Shown here in pieces: positions 33,308 through 42,068 of a DNA stretch of 64,000 nucleotides (within the stretch, counting starts at the first letter, position 1; the number at the start of each line of letters is the position of its first letter). This stretch comes from Isoptericola halotolerans (lineage in GTDB: Bacteria > Actinomycetota > Actinomycetes > Actinomycetales > Cellulomonadaceae), in the NCBI RefSeq assembly GCF_013149785.1, contig NZ_JABEZU010000002.1, positions 434,001 through 498,000 of the forward strand, read 5' to 3'. The notes under the pieces are model-generated. The model was not told the origin of the DNA. It searched no databases and saw only the letters and a list, made by a program, of their open reading frames with translations. A program made the position numbers and the translations under genes.

Positions 33308-34450
33308 TCAGGAGAGGTTGCGGAAGAACGCGCGGAGATCGTCCGCGAGCAGCTTCGGCTCCTCCATCGCGGGGAAGTGGCCGCCCTCGGTGAACTCGCT
33401 CCAGTGGCCGGCCGCGTTCCACGGGTCCAGCACGCGACGCAGGAGCGGATGGGTGTCGAACACCGCCCATCCGGACGGGACGTCGGCGGCCATGGTCCAC
33501 CCGAGCTCCGAGTGCTCGCCCTCGTAGTAGAACTGTGCGCTCGACGCACCGGCCCGTGTGAACCAGTAGAGGCTGATGTTCGTCAGGAGCTGGTCGCGGT
33601 CGACCGACTCGTCGGGCGTCCGGTGGGTGCCGGTGGTCCCGGTCGCGAACTTCTCGGCGATCCACGCCAGCTGGCCGACCGGTGAGTCGGAGAGAGCCGC
33701 ACCGATGGTGTCCGGGCGGTGGTTCTGCATCTCGAGGTACCCGCGGTCGGCCGCGGCCTCCGCGCGCACCGCCTCGATCTGCGAGACCTCGTCGTCGGAC
33801 AGTCCGTCGGGCCAGGGGAGCTTGTCGCCCACGAACCCGAGCAGCCGGCGTTCGACGGCGGTGTGCGTGCCGACGACTCGCTCCGGGTAGAGCGCGGCGA
33901 GGCGGCCGGTGATGCCGGAGCCGATGTCGCTGCCGTGGGCCGCGAACCGTTCGTAGCCGAGGCGCGTCATGATCTCGGCGTAGGCGTCCGTCGTCCGCGC
34001 GAGCTCCCAGCCTGTTCCCGACAGCGGCGTGGAGAAGCCGAAGCCCGGCGGCGACGGGATGATCACGTGGAAGTCGTCGGTCAGCAGCGGGATCAGGCGC
34101 TGGTACTCGACGAACGAGCCCGGCCATCCGTGGTGGAGGACGAGCGGGGTCGCGTCCGGGTTCGTCGACCGCACGTGGACGACGTGGAACGTCTGGCCGT
34201 GGACGACCGTGGTGAGCTGGTCGTGCTCGTTGAGCGCCGCCTCCTGCGCGCGCCAGTCGAACCCGTCGAGCCAGTACGCGGTGAGCTCCTGCAGGTACGC
34301 CTGCGGGATGCCGCGGCTGAAGTCGGTGCGGTCGTCCCGGCCCGGGACGGGGTGCGGCCAGCGGGTCTGTGCGAGCCGGTGGCGCAGGTCGTCGACGTCG
34401 GCCTGCGGGATGTCGATGCGGAAGGGTGTGAGGGCTGTGTTCTCGGTCAT
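33308..34450 (-). CDS. epoxide hydrolase family alpha/beta hydrolase
   Basis: A 380-residue enzyme with the N-terminal EHN domain (FRIDIPQADVDDLRHRLAQTRWP, then YWLDGFDWRAQEAALN) and an alpha/beta hydrolase core. The oxyanion motif is HHGWPGS and the nucleophile Asp is in HGSDIGSGI. The acid is probably an Asp or Glu near the lid, and the base His lies in EGGHFPAMEEP. It would hydrolyse an epoxide to a diol in the cytoplasm. The longer open frame upstream is an artefact; ATG 34450 fits the family. It is divergent from a WYL-domain regulator 42 nt away, its likely controller. Confidence 0.88.
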   Translation of the reverse strand: MTENTALTPFRIDIPQADVDDLRHRLAQTRWPHPVPGRDDRTDFSRGIPQAYLQELTAYWLDGFDWRAQEAALNEHDQLTTVVHGQTFHVVHVRSTNPDATPLVLHHGWPGSFVEYQRLIPLLTDDFHVIIPSPPGFGFSTPLSGTGWELARTTDAYAEIMTRLGYERFAAHGSDIGSGITGRLAALYPERVVGTHTAVERRLLGFVGDKLPWPDGLSDDEVSQIEAVRAEAAADRGYLEMQNHRPDTIGAALSDSPVGQLAWIAEKFATGTTGTHRTPDESVDRDQLLTNISLYWFTRAGASSAQFYYEGEHSELGWTMAADVPSGWAVFDTHPLLRRVLDPWNAAGHWSEFTEGGHFPAMEEPKLLADDLRAFFRNLS

Positions 34451-34492
34451 GAGGATCACGTTCGCAGCCGATGCGGCGGGTTTTCTTCCGCA

Positions 34493-35476
34493 ATGGCTGA
34501 GATGATCGGGAACGTGTTGGAGACCTCGGCCCGCCTGCTCGAGCTGCTGTCGTTGCTCCAGGTCCGGCACGTCTGGACGAGCGCCGAGCTCGCCGACCGG
34601 CTCGGTGTGAGCACGCGGACCGTGCGTTCCGACGTCGGCAAGCTGCGGTCGCTCGGCTACCCGGTGGACGCGCGCCCCGGCGTCGCGGGCGGGTACCGGC
34701 TGGCCGCCGGGACGGCGATGCCCCCGCTGCTGCTCGACGACGACGAGGCGGTCGCCGTCGCCGTCGCGCTGGGTGTGGTCGCGACCCGGCGGATCGGGGT
34801 GGAGGAGACCTCGCTCACCGCGCTCGCGAAGCTGGAGCAGGTGCTGCCCTCGCGCCTGCGTCGGCGGGTCGAGGCGGTCCGTGAGGCGACGAGCGTCGTC
34901 GCCCGGGTCGACCCTCCGCTCGACCTCGCGGTGCTCGGCGCCGTCGCCGCGGCGATCCGCGGCCATGAGCGGCTGCGGTTCGGGTACACGAAGCCCGGGG
35001 GCAGCGAGGAGGCGCGGCTCACCGAGCCGCAACGGCTCGTGACCTGGGGGCCGTACTGGTACCTGCTCGCGTGGGACCTGCACCGTGACGACTGGCGGGT
35101 CTTCCGCGTCGACCGCATGATCCCGCACGCACCCACGGGAGCACGGTTCCGGCCGCGAGCGATCCCGGAGGACAAGGTCGTCGAGTACGTCGTCGGCCGC
35201 GTCAGCAGAGGGGCCTGGAAGTACCGCGCCCGGGTGCTCGTGCACGCTCCGGCCGCTCAGGTCGCCACGAGGCTCGTCGTCCCGGTCGACATCGAGCCGG
35301 TCGACGACTCCACCTGCTGCGTCGAGCTGGGCGCCGACGACCCGGACGGTCTCGCGCTGTGGTTGACCCAGCTGGACGTCGACCTCGAGGTGCTCGACGG
35401 CGACGAGCTCGCCGCGGCGTTCGACCGCCTCGCGACGCGGTTCCGCCGCGCGGCGGGTGGCGCCACCACGAGGTGA
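34493..35476 (+). CDS. HTH-WYL domain transcriptional regulator (YafY type)
   Basis: A 327-residue regulator. Residues about 8-65 are a DeoR-like winged helix ([37 protein letters not shown]). Residues about 140-220 form a WYL domain ([35 protein letters not shown]), which in related proteins binds a ligand or nucleic acid, and a WCX-type C-terminal domain follows. The start could also be ATG 34502 or GTG 34514; the last matches the common family N-terminus best. It is divergent from the epoxide hydrolase gene. Confidence 0.85.
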   Translation: MAEMIGNVLETSARLLELLSLLQVRHVWTSAELADRLGVSTRTVRSDVGKLRSLGYPVDARPGVAGGYRLAAGTAMPPLLLDDDEAVAVAVALGVVATRRIGVEETSLTALAKLEQVLPSRLRRRVEAVREATSVVARVDPPLDLAVLGAVAAAIRGHERLRFGYTKPGGSEEARLTEPQRLVTWGPYWYLLAWDLHRDDWRVFRVDRMIPHAPTGARFRPRAIPEDKVVEYVVGRVSRGAWKYRARVLVHAPAAQVATRLVVPVDIEPVDDSTCCVELGADDPDGLALWLTQLDVDLEVLDGDELAAAFDRLATRFRRAAGGATTR

Positions 35477-35488
35477 CGCGCGGACGTG

Positions 35489-36067
35489 CTACCGGGCCTC
35501 GCCGGACTCGGCGAGCTCGACCCCGGCGGCAGCCATCTCGTGGCGTGCCTGCTCACCGAGCTCCGGGGAGACCGGCGCCGTGAGGTCGGTCAGGACGCGA
35601 GCCGCGAACCCGAGGCGGGCCGCGTCCAGCGCCGTGTGCTTGACGCAGTGCGACTCGGCCAGGCCCACCACGTCGACCGCGTCCACCCCGGCCTCGCGCA
35701 GCACGTCCACGAGCCGACGGCCCTCGGCGTCCGCGCCGTCGAACCCGGAGTACCCGTGGTCGTACTGGCCCTTGAGGACGGCGACGTCGGCGGCCAGGTC
35801 CGCCAGCGCGGGGTGCAGGCGGGCGTTCGGCGAACCCGCGACGCCGTGCACCGGCCAGGAGTCGACGAAGTCCGGGGCGTCGCTGAAGTGTTCGCCGGGG
35901 TCGATGTGCCAGTCCTGGGTGGTGACGACCAGCCCGTACCGGTCGCGGTGCGCCCCGGCGAAGGCGGCGACGTCCTCCGCGACCCGGTGGCCGCCGTCCA
36001 CGCCGAGCTCGCCGCCCTCGCAGAACGTGGGCTGGACGTCGACGACGAGAAGTGCGCGCGTGCTCAT
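35489..36067 (-). CDS. pncA: nicotinamidase (isochorismatase family)
   Basis: A 192-residue hydrolase that deamidates nicotinamide to nicotinate for NAD salvage. The catalytic Asp is in [16 protein letters not shown], the metal site includes DWHIDPGEH, the Lys is in [12 protein letters not shown] and the nucleophile Cys in [12 protein letters not shown]. Length and motif order match PncA; a general isochorismatase is less likely because the D-x-H-x3-H metal site is present. ATG 36067 is divergent from metG, with the large palindrome between. Confidence 0.88.
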   Translation of the reverse strand: MSTRALLVVDVQPTFCEGGELGVDGGHRVAEDVAAFAGAHRDRYGLVVTTQDWHIDPGEHFSDAPDFVDSWPVHGVAGSPNARLHPALADLAADVAVLKGQYDHGYSGFDGADAEGRRLVDVLREAGVDAVDVVGLAESHCVKHTALDAARLGFAARVLTDLTAPVSPELGEQARHEMAAAGVELAESGEAR

Positions 36068-36091
36068 CCCTCCACTGTGCCACCCTCCACC

Positions 36092-36166
36092 CCGCGAGAT
36101 CGACCTACCCGTCGTGAGATCGACCTACCGTGGGTCGATCTCACGACGGGTAGGTCGATCTCGCGG
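36092..36166. repeat. perfect 34-bp inverted repeat with internal direct repeats
   Basis: Arms 36092-36125 and 36133-36166 are exact reverse complements around a 7-nt loop. Each arm contains two 20-nt-spaced copies of GAGATCGACC(TACC), so this decamer occurs four times. It lies between the divergent pncA and metG genes and reaches the metG -35 region. A terminator is unlikely with both genes pointing away. It resembles a dispersed REP-type element or a multi-site operator. Confidence 0.9.
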
Positions 36167-36181
36167 CACGGCCCGGGCCAG

Positions 36182-36187
36182 TAGGAT
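36182..36187 (+). promoter_or_regulatory. metG -10 element
   Basis: TAGGAT lies 7 nt before the metG ATG, which predicts a leaderless or near-leaderless message. The matching -35 position would fall at the right edge of the 34-bp inverted repeat. Confidence 0.5.
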
Positions 36188-36194
36188 TCGGGCC

Positions 36195-37991
36195 ATGACC
36201 CACATCCTCTCGGCCGTGGCATGGCCCTATGCCAACGGTCCGCGGCACATCGGCCACGTCGCCGGCTTCGGCGTTCCCTCCGACGTCTTCAGCCGGCACA
36301 TGCGGATGGCGGGTCACGACGTCCTGATGGTCTCCGGGACCGACGAGCACGGCACCCCGATCCTCGTCCAGGCCGAGTCCGAGGGCGTCACGCCGCAGGA
36401 GCTCGCGGACCGCTACAACCGCGTCATCGTCGAGGACCTCACCTCCCTCGGCCTCAGCTACGACCTGTTCACCCGGACCACGACGCGCAACCACTACGCC
36501 GTCGTGCAGGAGATGTTCCGCACCGTCCACAAGAACGGATACATGGTCGAGAAGTCGACCATGGGCGCGATCTCGCCGTCCACGGGCCGCACGCTGCCCG
36601 ACCGCTTCATCGAGGGCACCTGTCCCATCTGCGGCTACGACGGCGCGCGCGGCGACCAGTGCGACAACTGCGGCAACCAGCTCGACCCCATCGACCTGAA
36701 GAACCCGCGCAGCCGCATCAACGGCGAGACGCCGAAGTTCGTCGAGTCGAACCACTTCTTCCTCGACCTCCCGGCGTTCGTCGACGCGCTGTCCTCCTGG
36801 CTCGAGGGCCGCGACGGCTGGCGGCCCAACGTGCTGAACTTCAGCCGCAACCTGCTCGACGACGTGCGCCCGCGGGCGATGACGCGCGACATCGACTGGG
36901 GCATCCCCGTGCCGCTCGAGGGCTGGGAGGACAACCCCTCCAAGCGGCTGTACGTGTGGTTCGACGCCGTGATCGGCTACCTGTCCAGCTCGATCGAGTG
37001 GTCCCGGCGCCGGGGCGAGCCCGAGGCCTGGCGCCAGTGGTGGACCAACCCGGACGCCCGCTCGTACTACTTCATGGGCAAGGACAACATCACGTTCCAC
37101 TCCCAGATCTGGCCGGCGGAGCTGCTGGCGTACGACGGCGGCGGGAACCGCGGGGGCGAGCCGGGCCCGTTCGGCTCGCTGCAGCTGCCGACCGAGGTGG
37201 TCTCCAGCGAGTTCCTCAACGTCGAGGGTCAGAAGTTCTCCTCCTCCCGCGGCGTGGTCATCTACGTGCGCGACATGCTGGCCCGCTACCAGCCGGACGC
37301 GTTCCGGTACTACGTGGCGGCGGCAGGCCCGGAGAACCAGGACGTGGACTTCACCTGGGAGGGCTTCCTGCGCCGCACCAACGACGAGCTGGTGGCGGGC
37401 TGGGGCAACCTGGTCAACCGCACCGCGAGCATGGTGCACAAGAACTTCGGGCAGATCCCGACGCCGGGAGAGCTGGCGGACACCGACCGCGACGTCCTGG
37501 CGTCCACGCGCAAGGCGTTCGGCGACATCGGGTCGCTCATCGAGTCCAACCGGCAGCGCCCCGCGATCGCCGAGGCCATGCGCGTCGTCGGTGACGTCAA
37601 CCGGTACGTCTCCGAGACAGAGCCGTGGAAGCTCAAGACGGACCCGGACCGCCTGGCCACCGTGCTGCACACCACGACGCAGGCCGTCAGCGACTGCAAC
37701 ACGCTGCTCGCGCCGTTCCTGCCGCACTCCGCCCAGGCGATCCACGAGACGCTGGGCGGCACGGGCGAGTTCGCCCCGCAGCCGCGCATCGAGGAGGTCA
37801 CCGACCTCGACGACGACTCGCGGCACTACCCGGTCATCACCGGCGACCACGACGGCGGCTACCGGTTCCCGGCCTGGGCGTCGAGCCCGGTGGCGACCGG
37901 GACCCCGATCCCCAAGCCGAAGCCGGTGTTCACCAAGCTCGACGACTCGATCGTCGACGAGGAGCTGGAACGCCTGCGCGAGAAGGCCTGA
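36195..37991 (+). CDS. metG: methionyl-tRNA synthetase
   Basis: A 598-residue class I synthetase. The HIGH motif is at 18-21 (PRHIGHVAG). A zinc knuckle is formed by CPIC and CDNC. The KMSKS position reads KFSSS (347-351), a variant used by actinobacterial MetRS. A WNNW-like helical anticodon domain follows ([12 protein letters not shown]). There is no C-terminal dimerisation (EMAP-like) domain, as in Rv1007c. It charges tRNA-Met. ATG 36195 follows TAGGAT by 7 nt. The tatD gene starts on the last base of its stop codon, so both are coupled, as in mycobacteria and Streptomyces. Confidence 0.96.
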   Translation: MTHILSAVAWPYANGPRHIGHVAGFGVPSDVFSRHMRMAGHDVLMVSGTDEHGTPILVQAESEGVTPQELADRYNRVIVEDLTSLGLSYDLFTRTTTRNHYAVVQEMFRTVHKNGYMVEKSTMGAISPSTGRTLPDRFIEGTCPICGYDGARGDQCDNCGNQLDPIDLKNPRSRINGETPKFVESNHFFLDLPAFVDALSSWLEGRDGWRPNVLNFSRNLLDDVRPRAMTRDIDWGIPVPLEGWEDNPSKRLYVWFDAVIGYLSSSIEWSRRRGEPEAWRQWWTNPDARSYYFMGKDNITFHSQIWPAELLAYDGGGNRGGEPGPFGSLQLPTEVVSSEFLNVEGQKFSSSRGVVIYVRDMLARYQPDAFRYYVAAAGPENQDVDFTWEGFLRRTNDELVAGWGNLVNRTASMVHKNFGQIPTPGELADTDRDVLASTRKAFGDIGSLIESNRQRPAIAEAMRVVGDVNRYVSETEPWKLKTDPDRLATVLHTTTQAVSDCNTLLAPFLPHSAQAIHETLGGTGEFAPQPRIEEVTDLDDDSRHYPVITGDHDGGYRFPAWASSPVATGTPIPKPKPVFTKLDDSIVDEELERLREKA

Positions 37992-39052
37992 TGGGTCGCT
38001 CGAAGCGTGAGCGGGGATTCCCGCCCGACCCGGAGCCGCTGCCGCTGCCGGTGGTCGACAACCACACGCACCTGGACGCGATCGGCGAGCTGGTCTCCGA
38101 GTCCGTCGACCATGCCGTCCTGACCGTCGAACATGCCCTGGACGCCCGTCTGGCAGAGCGGACGGGCCGCCACGACATGGTCGGCGGGCAGCTGGCCCAT
38201 GCGGCGGCCTGCGGCGTCGACCGGGTGGTGCAGGTCGGGAGCGACCTGCCCTCCATCGAGTGGACCGAGGCCCTGCTGCGCCTGCTCGACGCCGAACATG
38301 CCCTGTCGACCGCCGACCATGTCGTCAGCGACCGTCCGGTCCCACAGACGGGCGCTGATGACATGTTCGGCACCAGGGCGGTGCTCGGGGCGGTGGCGAT
38401 CCACCCCAACGAGGCTGTGCTGCACGCCGGCGTCCGCGAGGTGGGCCCCGACGGGCTCGAGCCGGCACCGCAGCCCCACCACGCCACGGGGCTCGACGAC
38501 GCGATCGCCCGGGTGGCGCAGGTCGCCCGGGACAACCCGCGCGTCCGGGCGGTCGGCGAGACGGGGATGGACCTGTTCCGCACCGGGCCGCTGGGCGAGC
38601 AGGTGCAGCGCGAGGCCTTCCGGGCGCACGTCGCGCTCGCCAAGGAGCTCGGCCTGGCGATGCAGATCCACGACCGCGACGCGCACGCCCAGGTGATCGA
38701 GGTCCTGCTGGCCGACGGTGCGCCCGAGCGCACCGTGTTCCACTGCTACAGCGGCGACGCCGAGATGGCCACGCTCGCCGCGGAGCACGGCTGGTACCTC
38801 TCGTTCGCGGGCCCGGTCACGTACCCGAAGAACGACCACCTGCGTGCGGCGCTGCGCACCGTGCCCCTCGAGCTGGTGCTCGTCGAGACCGACGCCCCGT
38901 ACCTGCCGCCGCACCCCTTCCGGGGCCGGCCCAACGGCCCCTACGTCGTCGCGCACACCGTGCGGGCCATGGCCGAGATCCTGCAGCGGCCGCTCGAGGA
39001 CGTCTGCCGGGCGCTCTCGACGAACGCCGAGCGCGTCTACGGATCGTGGTGA
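37991..39052 (+). CDS. tatD: TatD family DNase with two homologous inserts
   Basis: A 353-residue metal-dependent hydrolase. Core motifs are VVDNHTHLD (metal His pair), AVGETGMDLFR (Glu), MQIHDRDAH, FHCYSGDAEMA and ETDAPYLPP (Asp). Usual actinobacterial members have about 260-310 residues; the excess comes partly from two related 27-residue inserts, residues 39-65 and 101-127, in loops before QLAHAAACGVDRVVQVG and before TRAVLGAVAIHPNEA. Each is encoded by an 81-nt repeat with a 60-nt imperfect palindrome. The inserts avoid all metal ligands, so activity may be kept. ATG 37991 overlaps the metG stop by one base. It corresponds to Rv1008. Confidence 0.92.
   Translation: MGRSKRERGFPPDPEPLPLPVVDNHTHLDAIGELVSESVDHAVLTVEHALDARLAERTGRHDMVGGQLAHAAACGVDRVVQVGSDLPSIEWTEALLRLLDAEHALSTADHVVSDRPVPQTGADDMFGTRAVLGAVAIHPNEAVLHAGVREVGPDGLEPAPQPHHATGLDDAIARVAQVARDNPRVRAVGETGMDLFRTGPLGEQVQREAFRAHVALAKELGLAMQIHDRDAHAQVIEVLLADGAPERTVFHCYSGDAEMATLAAEHGWYLSFAGPVTYPKNDHLRAALRTVPLELVLVETDAPYLPPHPFRGRPNGPYVVAHTVRAMAEILQRPLEDVCRALSTNAERVYGSW
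38105..38185 (+). repeat. in-frame palindromic repeat, copy 1
   Basis: An 81-nt unit in codon phase with copy 2 at 38291-38371. Bases 38126-38185 form an imperfect 60-nt palindrome with ends GTCGAACATG and GACATGGTCGGC. It encodes residues 39-65 of TatD, with EHALDARL and HDMVG recurring in altered form in copy 2. Confidence 0.8.
38291..38371 (+). repeat. in-frame palindromic repeat, copy 2
   Basis: An 81-nt unit related to copy 1. Bases 38312-38371 form a 60-nt imperfect palindrome; the outer 25 bases of each side match at about 22 positions. It encodes residues 101-127 of TatD (AEHALSTADHVV, then TGADDMFG). Confidence 0.8.
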
Positions 39053-39089
39053 ACCCCTGTCGCTCCGCACCGGCTTCGGCTACGGTCTG

Positions 39090-40322
39090 GTGATCGTGGC
39101 GAGGCGTGAGCGAGGACGACGGCGACAGGCCGCCTCTCGTCGTCCTTCGGAGCAGTTCGTCGGTCGCCGCGGACCGCTCGGCCAGGTGTCCAGGAACGTG
39201 CTGCAGGCACTCGTGGTGGTCGCGGTCGCGATCGGCTCGTACGGTGTGGTCGACGCCCACCGCGAGCTGGTCGTCGACGTCGACGGCAGGGTCCAGACCC
39301 TCGACGGGTACGGCCGGACAGTCGGCGAGGTGCTGGCCTTCCACGACATCCGCCCCGGCCCGGACGACCTCGTCCAGCCGGCCGCCTCGTCCCCCGCCCC
39401 GCGCGGTGGCGAGGTCGTGGTGCGGTCCAGCAAGGAGGTCACCCTCGAGGTCGACGGCGAGGCCTCCACGTTCACGACGACGGCGCACACGGTGGGCGAG
39501 CTGCTCGCCGCGCTCGGCCCCCGAGGGGACGGCGCGGTGACGTCGGCCTCCCGCAGCGATCCGCTCGGTCGTGGGCCGGTCCGGGTCTCGACCCGCAAGA
39601 CCGTCTACGTCTCGGTGGACGGATCGGTGCTGCCGCTGCGGACGACCGAGGCGACCGTCCGCGACGTGCTCTCGGAGGTCGAGATCTCGCTCGGGGACGA
39701 GGACCGGACGTCCGTGCCGCTCGGAGCGGCAGCGGTCGACGGCATGGTGGTGGTCGTCAACCGGGGTGAGACCACCGCCGACACCGTGACCGAGGTGCTC
39801 CCGTTCGACACGGAGCGCATCGAGTCCGAGGAGCTCCCGAAGGGCCACGAGACGGTCCGCACGCGCGGCGTGCCGGGGGAGCGGGTGACCACCTACGAGA
39901 TCCGCACCCTCGACGGCGCCGAGGTCGCGCGGACGGTGGTCGAACGGTCGGTCACGGTGGAACCGGTCGACGAGGTCGTGGTGGTCGGCACGCTCGACGT
40001 GTCCCAGGTGCAGGCGGACCCGGGCTCGGCCCGCGCGCTGGGCCGGGCGCTGGCCGCGGAGCGTGGGTGGGGCGACGACCAGTTCGTCTGTCTCGACAAG
40101 CTGTGGACCAAGGAGTCGAACTGGCGCTGGAACGCCGCGAACCCCTCCAGCAGCGCGTACGGCATCCCGCAGGCGCTGCCCGGCTCGAAGATGGCCTCGG
40201 CGGGCTCGGACTGGCGGACCAACCCGGCGACGCAGATCACGTGGGGTCTCGGCTACATCGCGGGGCGGTACGGCACCCCGTGCAGCGCCTGGAACCACTC
40301 GATGTCCGTCGGGTGGTACTGA
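39090..40322 (+). CDS. RpfB-like protein 1: DUF348, G5 and APF-like C-terminal domain
   Basis: A 410-residue exported protein. After a basic N-terminus a single helix (VLQALVVVAVAIGSYGVVDA) anchors or exports it. Three DUF348 repeats follow (VVDVDGRVQTLDGY, LEVDGEASTFTTTAHTVGELL, VSVDGSVLPLRTTEATVRDVL), then a G5 domain (residues about 235-310). The C-terminus ([38 protein letters not shown]) is a lysozyme-fold domain of the aggregation-promoting-factor type, with Glu in KESNW as likely catalytic acid, not the classical Rpf domain. It should cleave or bind peptidoglycan. GTG 39090 or 39096 can serve as start; TACGGT ends 3 nt before 39090. It is the first of three tandem paralogues. Confidence 0.82.
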   Translation: MIVARRERGRRRQAASRRPSEQFVGRRGPLGQVSRNVLQALVVVAVAIGSYGVVDAHRELVVDVDGRVQTLDGYGRTVGEVLAFHDIRPGPDDLVQPAASSPAPRGGEVVVRSSKEVTLEVDGEASTFTTTAHTVGELLAALGPRGDGAVTSASRSDPLGRGPVRVSTRKTVYVSVDGSVLPLRTTEATVRDVLSEVEISLGDEDRTSVPLGAAAVDGMVVVVNRGETTADTVTEVLPFDTERIESEELPKGHETVRTRGVPGERVTTYEIRTLDGAEVARTVVERSVTVEPVDEVVVVGTLDVSQVQADPGSARALGRALAAERGWGDDQFVCLDKLWTKESNWRWNAANPSSSAYGIPQALPGSKMASAGSDWRTNPATQITWGLGYIAGRYGTPCSAWNHSMSVGWY

Positions 40323-40432
40323 CGGCCCGTCCCCGGCCGCGAGCCGGGCGATCCTGTGACATCGATCGCGGAACCACGGTGAACTTTCCCGGCGTACCAC
40401 GCCGTAGCCGGGCATACGTACCACAACCGGCC

Positions 40433-40461
40433 TTGGATAAAGATCACGATGCGGTTACGGT
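40433..40461 (+). promoter_or_regulatory. promoter of RpfB-like gene 2
   Basis: TTGGAT (40433-40438) and TACGGT (40456-40461) are 17 nt apart. The block AGATCACGA upstream of the -10 recurs before RpfB-like gene 3, so both promoters probably share a regulator. The predicted leader is about 80 nt. Confidence 0.6.
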
Positions 40462-40546
40462 CGTCGGAGCCACCGGATCGACCGCAGGCCCGACCGCCAG
40501 TCGGGAGCCGCCGTCGTAACCGGGACCACCGACGTCTGGAATCCCC

Positions 40547-41857
40547 TTGAACGACTGGCCCGACGACTCCGTCACGCCGCCCGCTGCCCCTGACGATGCA
40601 GCACCCGCCTCCGAGCCTGCGGCCGCCGCCGCCCCGGCGACCGCCCTGCGCCGCCGCCGGTGGCCGCTGGTCGCCATGGTGGTCGCGCTGAGCGTCATGG
40701 TCGCCGGCGGCGTCAGCTTCGCCGTCGTGGAGCAGCTCCGCAAGGACGTCACCCTCGACGTCGACGGCGAGCTGGTCTCCGTGACGACCTACGCCAGCAC
40801 CGTGGACGACGTGCTCGTCGAGGAGGGTGTGCGCGTCGGCGACAACGACGAGATCACCCCCGCCGCGGGCGAGGAGCTGCGTGACGGTGCCGTCGTCCAG
40901 GTCCGGTACGGCCGCGAGCTCACCGTCGAGGCCGACGGCGAGGAGCAGGACGTCTGGGTCGCGGCGCTCGACGCCGACGACGCGCTGCAGCAGCTCGCCC
41001 ATCGCGACGAGCAGGTCCGCCTGCTGCCCTCGCGGTCCGCGGACCGAGCGTCGCTGCCCATCCGCCTGGACGCCGACCGGCCGGTCGCGCTGGTGGTCGG
41101 CGGCGAGGAGAGCGTGGTCGACGACGGTGCCCGCACGCTGACGGAGCTGTTCGAGGCCGAGTCCGTCGAGATCGACGCCGACGACCGCGTGCACGTCGAC
41201 CGGGTCGAGCCCGAGACCGCGTCGGACCCGTCCGTGCGGGTCGTGGTCCAGGTGGTCGACGTCGAGGAGGTCACCAAGACCAAGAAGATCGACTTCGAGA
41301 CCGTCACCGAGAAGGACGCCGACCGCTACAGCGACCTCGGTTCGACCGTGTCCCAGAAGGGCAAGAAGGGCGAGCGGACCATCGTCCGGCTCGTGACCCG
41401 TGTCGACGGTGAGGTCGAGTCGCGCGAGAAGCTCTCCAGCGAGGTGACCACCGAGCCGGTGGACGAGATCGTCGTCGTCGGCACCAAGGAGCGCCCCGAG
41501 CCGGAACCCGAGCCCGAGCCGGAGCCGGCGTCGTCCGGCAGCTCGTCGTCCGGCAGCTCGTCGTCGGGTTCGGGCGGGTCGTCCTCGAGCTCGAGCGGCT
41601 CCTCCGGCGGCAGCGCCCCCTCGGGCGTCTGGTCCCAGCTCGCCCAGTGCGAGTCGGGAGGCAACCCGTCGACCAACACCGGCAACGGCTACTACGGGAT
41701 GTACCAGTTCTCGCTGCCGACCTGGCAGGCGGTGGGTGGCTCCGGGCTGCCCTCGGACGCCTCGGCCGCCGAGCAGACCAAGCGGGCGAAGATCCTGCAG
41801 CAGCGTGCCGGCTGGGGCCAGTGGCCGCACTGCGCCAGCAAGCTCGGCCTGCTCTGA
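40547..41857 (+). CDS. rpfB: resuscitation-promoting factor RpfB
   Basis: A 436-residue exported protein with the RpfB plan: N-terminal helix (WPLVAMVVALSVMVAGGVSFAVV), three DUF348 repeats, a G5 domain (residues about 230-310, VTKTKKIDFETVTEKD, then RLVTRVDGEVESREKL), a PEPEP plus Ser/Gly linker, and a true Rpf transglycosylase domain (WSQLAQCESGGNPSTNTGNGYYGMYQFSLPTW). The catalytic Glu is in QCESGG. It cleaves peptidoglycan glycan strands and promotes outgrowth of dormant cells. It begins with TTG at 40547, preceded by TCTGGA; no ATG or GTG fits. It is the middle of three paralogues and the orthologue of Rv1009. Confidence 0.9.
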   Translation: MNDWPDDSVTPPAAPDDAAPASEPAAAAAPATALRRRRWPLVAMVVALSVMVAGGVSFAVVEQLRKDVTLDVDGELVSVTTYASTVDDVLVEEGVRVGDNDEITPAAGEELRDGAVVQVRYGRELTVEADGEEQDVWVAALDADDALQQLAHRDEQVRLLPSRSADRASLPIRLDADRPVALVVGGEESVVDDGARTLTELFEAESVEIDADDRVHVDRVEPETASDPSVRVVVQVVDVEEVTKTKKIDFETVTEKDADRYSDLGSTVSQKGKKGERTIVRLVTRVDGEVESREKLSSEVTTEPVDEIVVVGTKERPEPEPEPEPEPASSGSSSSGSSSSGSGGSSSSSSGSSGGSAPSGVWSQLAQCESGGNPSTNTGNGYYGMYQFSLPTWQAVGGSGLPSDASAAEQTKRAKILQQRAGWGQWPHCASKLGLL

Positions 41858-41942
41858 CCTGAGGCCGCCTCGGCAGCGACGGCTCGTCGGCGTGTGCCCG
41901 ACGTGTGAAGGCACGTGAAGTCGTCGTGCCGAGGCGCTCAGG
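41858..41942 (+). terminator. branched hairpin after rpfB
   Basis: Outer arms 41858-41875 and 41927-41942 pair (CCTGAG...GCCTCGGCA with TGCCGAGGC-GCTCAGG), enclosing a smaller hairpin. It begins at the rpfB stop. It may terminate rpfB and so insulate the promoter of the next gene, which starts 17 nt later. Confidence 0.5.
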
Positions 41943-41958
41943 TGTGACGCAGACCGTC

Positions 41959-41986
41959 TTGCGTCAGATCACGAATCAGTTACGGT
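41959..41986 (+). promoter_or_regulatory. promoter of RpfB-like gene 3
   Basis: TTGCGT (41959-41964) and TACGGT (41981-41986) are 16 nt apart, with the AGATCACGA block shared with the rpfB promoter. The predicted leader is about 75 nt, and CTGGAG precedes the ATG. Confidence 0.6.
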
Positions 41987-42068
41987 CGGGTGTCGTTCGC
42001 GCCCTCGGCCAGTTCTTGCCGTAGAGGCCTGACCCCTACGGTCGCACCCCCCACCCTTCTGGAGATCC

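Noticed and set aside
33719-34492. N-terminal extension of the WYL regulator
   Set aside because: It would run antisense through the epoxide hydrolase gene; the HTH begins directly after the starts at 34493-34514.
37230-37250. Mutated KMSKS motif (KFSSS) in MetRS as a sign of inactivation
   Set aside because: A serine-rich variant at this position is typical for actinobacterial MetRS; all other motifs are intact.
41987-42068. c-di-AMP (ydaO) riboswitch, known before rpf genes in some actinobacteria
   Set aside because: The leaders of both promoter-bearing rpf genes are only about 75-80 nt and lack recognisable ydaO motifs, so the class does not fit.
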